A stretch of DNA of 64,000 nt. Origin: Diphasiastrum complanatum. Taxonomy: Eukaryota > Streptophyta > Lycopodiopsida > Lycopodiales > Lycopodiaceae. The notes under the pieces are model-generated. The model did not search any database. It had not been told where the DNA came from and saw nothing but the letters and a program-made list of their open reading frames with translations. Of this stretch, positions 57,259-64,000 are shown one piece after another. Numbering within the stretch: the stretch's first letter is position 1; each line of letters begins with the position of its first letter. Location of the stretch: assembly GCA_029204225.1 (NCBI GenBank), contig CM055094.1, forward strand, positions 67,044,536-67,108,535. Direction: 5' to 3'. Both the position numbers and the translations under genes were made by a program.

Positions 57259-57544
57259 TTCTGCACTCTCTCTATAGATATGGAACAACAAAAAATATCC
57301 AAAATCCATCTAGGACGTAGTTGATAGCTAGGCTTCAAGATTCAATGTCCTAAGAATATTCAATCTATTAAGCTTAAATAAATCAAAGCACCTTTTAACA
57401 TAGGCTAACGGCATTTTGAAGTATTTAAAAGTAAGAAGCCCAAGTGACACTATCATATGGTCATTGACAAAATTCTCTTATTAAATGGGCAAGGTAGACA
57501 TAAATATGTTCACTGTCAAAAATATTCGTCCAATCAAACACAAA
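57259..57544. other. Segment resembling 38.9-39.0 kb
   Basis: On the minus strand, 57,460-57,540 resembles the sequence after the LINE tail (TTTGTGTTTRATTGGAC, then GAGGAAATTTTGTCAATG forms). No gene. Confidence 0.4.
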
Positions 57545-57928
57545 ACCCTTGCAATGTCGGGTCTAGTATAGACCATTGCGTACATGGGAGTAGGGATAGT
57601 CATGCATCTGCTCCTCATGCTTGTTTGAGGACATTGTTCCTTCGACAATCTTAGGCATGGGTCCATTGGTGAGTGAGCTAACTTGAAATATATCAGATTA
57701 TATCTGATGAGTGTATTATGAATGTACATTTGTTTGGTGATTTAAATCAGGCTCTTATCTTTGTCTTTGTGGATTTACATTCCGAGATAGTAGTGAGCTT
57801 TTCCCAAATCTGTCATGTCGAATTCTAAGGACGACATTTTCTTAGCATCTTTTATCAGATCGACACTATCACTAAAAAGCAGTGTGTCATCAACATATAG
57901 AGTATTGATAATAAAAGAATGATGCACT
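57545..57928 (-). pseudogene. C1-family RT end fragment
   Basis: Minus strand: EFDMTDLGKAHYYLGM, then MYIHNTLIRYNLIYFKLAHS, PMDPCLRLSKEQCPQT, VYTRPDIA. Equivalent to 9,400-9,700 of C1, more diverged. Confidence 0.75.
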
Positions 57929-58437
57929 AGTTAGAATTAAAGTAGAATCACTGTGCTACTGTATTGTGGGTCCTATCAGTTGATAAGGATCAGTTGGCCT
58001 TGCCACGAGGCAAATATGGTTGAGACAAATCTTGGAAGAAGTTGGCATGAAGTAGAAAAATCCCACGACGTTACATAGCGACAGTCAGAGTGGCATTCAG
58101 CTAGCAAAGAATCCAATGTTCCATGCGAGAACCAAACATATTAAGATTCAGAATCACTTTATACGTGAGAGGCTGCTGAGTCGTGAAATTCAAGCTGTTC
58201 ATTGTAGTACGGTAGAACAACTAGCTGATATTTTCACTAAGCCACTTGTTGGAGAAAAAATTGATAAGTTTAGATCAAAGCTTTCTGTACTTAAAGTTTG
58301 TTGACTTTAAAGCTATGTATATGACTGTATAAAAAGTAGACTCTACTTTAAGAGAGAGAGTTAGAATTAAAGTAGAATCATTGTGCTACTGTACTGTGGG
58401 TCCTATCAGTTGATAAGGATCAGTTGGCCTCGTAGAC
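57929..58437 (+). mobile_element. C2 deletion derivative: LTR, RNase H end, LTR
   Basis: LTR start piece 57,929-58,012 (AGTTAGAATT ...) joins directly to the last about 95 codons of RNase H (IWLRQILEEV ... TKHIKIQNHFIRERLLSREI ... ADIFTKPLVGEKIDKFR, stop near 58,304). A polypurine tract AAGAGAGAG and a second LTR start piece (58,362-58,437) follow. Everything from the mid-LTR to RNase H is missing, and the second LTR is also truncated at GGCCTCG, close to where the first one breaks. Confidence 0.75.
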
Positions 58438-59075
58438 TGATCGTCCACTTCTTAAGATCTACATAAAAGCTTACAAATGAAATTGTAGAGAGAGCATCAA
58501 GGCTTTCCAACTGATGCTCGAAAAACTAATTTTACGACTTAACTAGACTTAATCTAAGACTTGGCTAAGGCTTTCTCAACTAGCCAAGGACCGCTAATTA
58601 AATCCTAGAGGAGGCCCAACCACCTTCCCTCAAGCTATTCACCTTCCAAAGGGAACACAATGATATAACAAGATAATCACAAGATGACAATTTGCCATAA
58701 TCTCAAAGTGTTATTTGCAATGGAAATGCCTCTCTTCTTATAGCAAAAAGCTATAAGTTTCCACTAAAGTTATGGGATTAGACTTCTAACTTGCCATTCT
58801 AAGGCTTCACAACTTCTAGCTTAGAAAGCTTAAGTCTCTAAACTTAGAATTTAAGATAACTTAGAATCTTTCTAACTTAAGTTTCTAACTTAGAAGTTTA
58901 GATTTGATTAATCTTCTACCCATGGCCTTATAACACACATGCCATGGTAGAAATTTGTTAACAAGTATTCACACATAGACTTACAATACACATGCCACGA
59001 TGTTTATTTTTCTTTTAATACTTTGTTGCTAACATTATCCCACTCCTTATTGAATTGGTGTTATTGATTAGAGAG
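58438..59075. other. Unassigned, LTR-like texture
   Basis: AT-rich with repeated CTTAGAA/TTCTAACTTA motifs around 58,780-58,920. May be a decayed LTR, but ends were not found. No gene. Confidence 0.3.
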
Positions 59076-60501
59076 GTGTTCTCTCTATCCATTTGCTTCT
59101 CTCTAGATACTAGACGCAGATTGGCTGAATGCTTCATCGATAGTAGTTGGTTCTTGAATTACATAATAGGCTGACTCATCAATGTACCTTATAGCCTGTG
59201 TGTGTACTCTTGTCAATTTTTTTGGACGTGACATAGGTTGATAATCATGTCTTTGGTTTGTTGCTCCAGAGTAGCAATGTCTTCTTCGGATTCACTATCG
59301 ATAAGCTACTCATCTATTGACATATTTAGAGATGAGATTAAAATTTTCATGTCGATGGTAGGAGATGTCGATAGTTCATTTGAGACTTCTCTCTTGGCTT
59401 TCAGGTCAATAAATTGATCCTCAATAAAGATCACATCTTTATTGAAGAGTATCTTTGATGTAATGAGATCATACAACTTACTACAAGATTTGTCAAAAGA
59501 AGCATAACCAATGAAGATGGATTTAATACTATGGGAATCTAGCTTCTTTCTAGTCTCCTTTGGGATCTACGCAGGCAATGCATCCGAACAGTGATGTTTG
59601 AAACATGTCCAAAGTTTATAAAATTACAAAGACATTTAATTGAAGATTTGTTCTGAATGCAAGCTGTAATAAAAACAGATTCAAGCCGGAAGTACTGAGG
59701 CAGTGATGAGTGAGTTGATTCGTCGATTCATCTTCTCATCAAGTCCATTGGACTAAAGCAAATAAGAAATGATGTGAATTGTTGCTTAATGCTTTGGTTA
59801 AGGAGATTATACTCCTTGAATTTGGTTGAGATGCACTCTCCACCATTATCGCAGACCTCAGGTTTTTAATTCTATTACAAGTTTCCTTCTCAACTTGCTC
59901 CTTGAATGCTCTAAAGAAGTTGAGTGCCTCTGATTTATGCTTCATAATGTATATTGCTATTCTTCTTGAAATAAAAGATCCATTTGCAATCAATGATATT
60001 GCAGCCAATAGGAGCTTCGACTAGTGACCATGTCTGGTTCTTGATCAGAGAGGAATACTCTCTGTCCATAGCTTCTCTGTAGAGATCAGAGTCTGGTTGG
60101 CTGAGTGCCTCTTCGACTGTCGTCGGTTCCTGTATCAAGAGACATGTAGACTTAGGTGTATACCTTGTGGGCTGTGTGTGCATTTGGCTTAATCTTCTGG
60201 GAGGATTTGACTGATGAACCACTCCTATGACTTGTTGTTGGGTTGCAACAACGTCTTCATCTAATTCGCTATCAAATAGTGGGTCGACAATGGAGACGAT
60301 TGATCCAGAAGCTTGGATTGTCATGTCAATGGTAGGTAATGAAGGTTCTCCTGGAGCATTATCCTTGCCTTTGATGTCGACGAACTGATCCTCGATAAAG
60401 GCTGTATCCCGACTATACAAAATTTGCTGGGTATCAGGATCATACAGCTTGTATGTATTATGAGATGAAGTATATTCAATCAGGATGGTCTTGAGACCTT
60501 G
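59076..60501 (-). pseudogene. C1 integrase/RT chimera, inverted arm
   Basis: Reverse-complement counterpart of 3,497-4,932, including the RT-to-integrase switch (FKKNSNIHYEA joined with KHKSEALNFFRAFKEQ) near 59,970. Sequence is close, with scattered substitutions. It ends at 60,501 against the coiled-coil TE ORF. Confidence 0.88.
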
Positions 60502-62170
60502 GCACCACATATCCCCTTCCTCAAATGTGAAACGTCCTCGTGAACATATCATCTTTATTTTGAGGAGTATTCGAGAAACATTCTTGTTCGTCAGATTTTC
60601 GTTGAGGTGAAAAGATATTTCTTCGTGTATTTCATCTTTTAGATATTTCTTCATCTTAGAGAATATATGTCTTGCTGTTTTTTTTAATTGAATAAGTTGT
60701 TTTGAGTTGATCTTTGAATTGCTGATGAAAACTAGAATCAAACTTTAAAACATCTTTAAACTTCAAAATGTCAGCATCCCATAGAAACATCACCACGACA
60801 AAGACACGAATGAATTCAGTTATTCATATAACTTCTGAACAAGCTCCAAATTTTGTTGATCTTTGATCAAGAGCAAGTCTTCTTTTGATTTGGTATAGCG
60901 GCCAACTGGTAAGTTGCTGAATTCTTCTAACTTAACTGGGAGTAATGCTCCATCGAACAGCTCCTGGGTTAACTTGGTATCTTCATCTAAATCACTTCGT
61001 AGAGTGATTTCTTTACAGTAACGAGCTGAAAATCTAATAAAATTGCTTTTAACATAAAGGTTTTGAACAAAAAATAATGTCTTCGCCGCAAAGGTACCAA
61101 ACTGCCAAAATGTATATGTACAAAATTGCTTATAACAAAATGACTTCCTTCTATCTTGCAAATTATGGCGAATCTCCACAAAATATTCTGCAAGGTTTTG
61201 CTCCCAATCCACATATAGATTGAATAGTTCCGGATAAGCCATATTGATATTTATCAGTAGACCTGCATCGTTGAATGCGCCTAAATCTGCAACCGCTTCT
61301 GGTTTGTACAGTTGAAACTGGGACTTTTGCTTCCAAAAATGTCACTTATTATCTTTGTTTCGCAAAAATTGAAGTTCTTTGATACGGATATATTCGAGAG
61401 CATACATAGTCGAAGAGCCTATGTATAACTATGTCGATCCGAAAGGTACGACCTGGAATTTACCCTGGATTATGCCCCAGCAGAGACATCCTTTCTGCTC
61501 GATAGTGAGCTAGGCCCATAACCAAAGAAAGTCATCCTTCTCCCACGGTCGCTTCCAGTTGTCGAAGGAGATGCCTACTGCGCCTGGTAGCATCATGTAA
61601 TCCACACGCCATTGCAACTCAATATTAAAAGCATGTGGACACCATTTCCAGAAGCGATCAGCAAATGCGCGAAATATGTCAGCACATACCTTCAACTGAT
61701 TTCGTGCATTCGCTTTGGCTGTGTAGATGTAGTTGCCAAATTCTGAGTTTGCAACTCAGCAGCCAACTTCTGATCTTCCATTTGTTGCTTTTGGTTTGAC
61801 AACTCCTGTTCGAACTGGTCAATCTTTGCGACAGCCTCCAGGAATTCTGGATGGTCTGAGACTCCGGTGCAGGCAGACACAGCTTGCAGTTGTTCTGTAA
61901 GTTCATCAATTCGCAGCAGGGCCTGAAGATAGTCGTCGTGTGCATCGGGCCCGCTGCAAGATGGGGTGGCATCGCTGGAGAGCTCCTTCAGCTCCGCCAA
62001 CTTTTCCTCGAGCGGTTGTAAGAATTCAACTCAAAAATTATCGAGCATCTGGCCTTGGAGCTGGTTCAGCTTCGTGAGATCGACAATGATTGACCCTGCG
62101 GTAGTGCTCAGGGACAAAGCAGCTTCTGCCTTTAATCTTGTCATTTGATCCTTCTATAGATGTTTCTGGA
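60502..62170 (-). pseudogene. Coiled-coil TE-associated ORF, C-terminal half
   Basis: Minus strand, from 62,170 down: TKLNQLQGQMLDN, then ATPSCSGPDAHDDYLQALLR and coiled coil (KIDQFEQELSNQKQQMEDQK), then FWKWCPHAFNIELQWRVDYM, then a tail (AYPELFNLYVDWEQNLAEYF, LEEFSNLPVGRYTKSKEDLL). Frames shift several times. It has no RT, integrase or protease motif. Repeated copies at 0.5 and 47 kb mark it as part of a mobile family. Confidence 0.5.
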
Positions 62171-62950
62171 ACACGACAAAGCCTTTTTGCACTGGATTAA
62201 GCACCAAAAGTTTTTTGGAGTTGGAGCCCATATATCTCAACTCTGCGCTCATTTTGACATATTGAACGATCAAGAGAAAACATGCTGACAGGAACATTGT
62301 TGGTTCCCAAGCCAACAGATCTTTCCAGCATCCTTTCTGTACCTATTTCGGTTCCAGTTGATGCTGCACCAGCAGTCGAAGTAGCAGCCACCACTGCTAT
62401 GGAGAGTGAAGTGGTGGCAATGGACACCAATGGAGCTGCTGCTGTTGTGGATTCTTCAAAGCCAACATTTGCTTCCACATCTCAGAAGCAGCCAAGCACA
62501 TCCACCTTTGAGGATGACACGACCCAGTCCGATACATCAGACAAGGGACGCTTAACTGCTGAAGGCGACACTGGGGCACATGTGACAGATGACGAAGAAC
62601 TAGACGACCAGCCCCACTGGTTTCGATCCATGACAGAGAAAGCCAAGAACCTTGTGGCTGAAGTATATGAGTTCGACAAGTACCATCGTCAACTCACAAT
62701 GCAGCTTATCACCTCAGAGAGGAAATCACTCGATTCTCTGAAGGAGTCCTTCGAGAAGATCAATTCACTCAAATCAGACAATACGAAGATGATTGAACAA
62801 CATCGTTCTCTCGAAACACAACTTCAGACTTTAATAAAGGAAGCTGATTCTTTGAAGCAGACCAATAAGACGATTCAGGCCAAGTTTGACAATTTTCAGA
62901 CTCAAAATGATTCTTTGAAACAGCAACTTTTGGCTGCAAATCAACGTGAT
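62171..62950 (+). pseudogene. Inverted middle block of the coiled-coil TE ORF
   Basis: This block reads on the plus strand, although the sequence on both sides reads minus. From 62,208: PKVFWSWSPYISTLRSF, then an alanine/valine-rich linker (VPVDAAPAVEVAATTAME), an acidic stretch, TEKAKNLVAEVYEFDKYHR and coiled coil to LLAANQRDN at 62,950. The 47-kb copy keeps the block in line with its neighbours, so this one is inverted. Confidence 0.6.
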
Positions 62951-63443
62951 AACACCAAAGCACACTGGATTACCCACAAGAGCATCTAATATATACCAAA
63001 AATTTTGAACTGAAATGGTAGCATCCGCATTCGTCAAAAAGATTGCTTGGTTTGCATATTTACAAAACAACTTGAATGTTGTATCTCGGATCATAGAGAT
63101 TTTGTACCCCTTCGTGGGTACGAAACAGTTGCTTAAGAAGTGGGCAACTTCATCCACCAAATCTTTGTTAGTTGAAAGCAGCTTCCCATCCAGAGGTAAT
63201 CCGAGAGCTGTGCAGAACAGGTCTTCAGTGATAGTGAAGAATTGGCCTCGTACGTGAACTTTGAAGTCCACCTTCGAAATTGAATGGATGGAGTTCACGA
63301 ATTCAGTACTAACTTCAAGATAGAGGGGTCCACTTTCAAATCACCCAACTTGCATCAATCCAAAAAGGACTAGATGGATGCTAGGCGGATTCCTCCGCAT
63401 GCTTTCCAAATGATATTAGAGCTCAAACCTGATGGGGAAGCCA
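62951..63443 (-). pseudogene. Coiled-coil TE ORF, N-terminal domain
   Basis: Minus strand: ASPSGLSSNIIWKACGGIRL (start near 63,443), a frame break, then VDFKVHVRGQFFTITEDLFC and ALGLPLDGKLLSTNKD, KYANQAIFLTNADATISVQN and NPVCFG. The pattern V-R-G-x-F-x-I-T-x-x-x-F--A-L-G-L-P resembles the putative plant transposon protein domain found in some gypsy elements. Assignment is tentative. Confidence 0.45.
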
Positions 63444-64000
63444 TTGTTCGAATGTTTAACGATAGCTTCGTAGATCGCAGTAGTTTGTAAAAAAGTGCTT
63501 TGATCGCAAAAAGTGAGCGCAGGAAAGCATAAACTCCGCAGGTAGAGAGTGTAAAGAGAAAAAATGAAAAATAACTCTGATAAGCAGTAGTAGTGTGGAA
63601 GGGATGATGACGTGGCATGGTGACTTGACATCTGTCACTTCCATTTATGGAGGACGTGCATGGCTCAGTGTTTGAAACTATAATTTGCCAGATCGATCTT
63701 TAATGAAGGAAGACCGTTGGTAAAAATAAAATAAATTAATTAAGAAAAAAAAATATGTGTGAGCGTACGCACGTGTGAATAATAATGATCATGTGGCCAT
63801 CATCTTTAATGGAGGGATACAAAAAGTAGGTCGAGAGATTCTCGAAAGATTTTCGAAATTATGCTAGAAAGATTCTAGAAAGTTTCGCGAAACTTTCTCG
63901 AATGATCTTAAAAAAAATGTTACAGAAACTCACGAAAATTTCTCGAAAATTTTAGCAACATACTAGAAAATCTCTCCAAAAACAAAAGATAACGCTAGAA
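63444..64000. other. AT-rich upstream region, no gene
   Basis: Possible promoter side of the ORF to the left. Contains an exact 22-base palindrome at 63,877-63,898 (core TTTCGCGAAA) and repeated TCTCGAAA-type words. Confidence 0.4.

Overview
This is eukaryotic nuclear DNA, almost certainly from a vascular plant. The evidence is the density of Ty1/copia and Ty3/gypsy LTR retrotransposons with plant-type primer sites (initiator tRNA-Met for copia; a decayed tRNA-Asp-type site for one gypsy element), a (GA)45 microsatellite, and one intronless gene with a plant-type TATA promoter. I see no bacterial operons, rRNA, tRNA genes or CRISPR arrays. I cannot name the species.

Almost the whole window is nested, broken retroelements. 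I use local family names. C1 is the copia of 7,655-13,999. C2 is a copia whose LTRs seem to begin AGTTAG and end AAGT. C3 is the copia whose remains lie at 16.6-19.6 kb. C4 is the young copia of 20,247-26,677. G1 and G2 are two gypsy remnants. Layout: 0.28-2.7 kb, C3 LTR piece, a coiled-coil TE ORF and a copia gag/LTR piece; 3.0-5.2 kb, two fused C1 pol fragments; 5.2-15.1 kb, a C2 element split by a complete C1 copy (target duplication CTTGG); 15.1-17.6 kb, a dead copy of the 5' region of the 41-kb gene, a foldback element and a C3 LTR; 17.2-19.6 kb, C3 pol; 20.0-29.2 kb, gypsy G1 split by the complete, identical-LTR C4 (target duplication GTAGT); 29.6-30.8 kb, an unusual reverse-transcriptase-like pseudogene; 31.0-36.1 kb, a second C2 element; 38.3-40.7 kb, two direct copies of a LINE tail; 41.05-41.69 kb, the one intact cellular gene, encoding a secreted 212-aa protein that looks Kunitz-inhibitor-like; 44.4-46.5 kb, copia pieces; 47.2-50.2 kb, coiled-coil ORF piece and gypsy G2 pol; 50.9-53.6 kb, copia and C2 pieces; 54.0-60.5 kb, an inverted counterpart of the 3.5-17.6 kb region; 60.5-63.4 kb, the fullest copy of the coiled-coil TE ORF.

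The main large-scale signal is mirror symmetry. 3,497-4,932 and 15,074-17,591 on the plus strand reappear, in reversed order and on the minus strand, at 59,076-60,501 and 53,988-57,258. The second pair carries two dead copies of the promoter and first codons of the 41-kb gene, so a small gene family appears to have been spread and broken by rearrangement among transposons. The right arm also keeps a fragment that reads like the N-terminal region of Crypton-type tyrosine recombinases; the left arm has lost most of it through a deletion at a short shared sequence.

Only the gene at 41,053-41,691 looks able to make a cellular product. C4 is the only element that looks recent, but its gag-pol frame carries two nonsense codons, so it could move only with proteins supplied by another copy.
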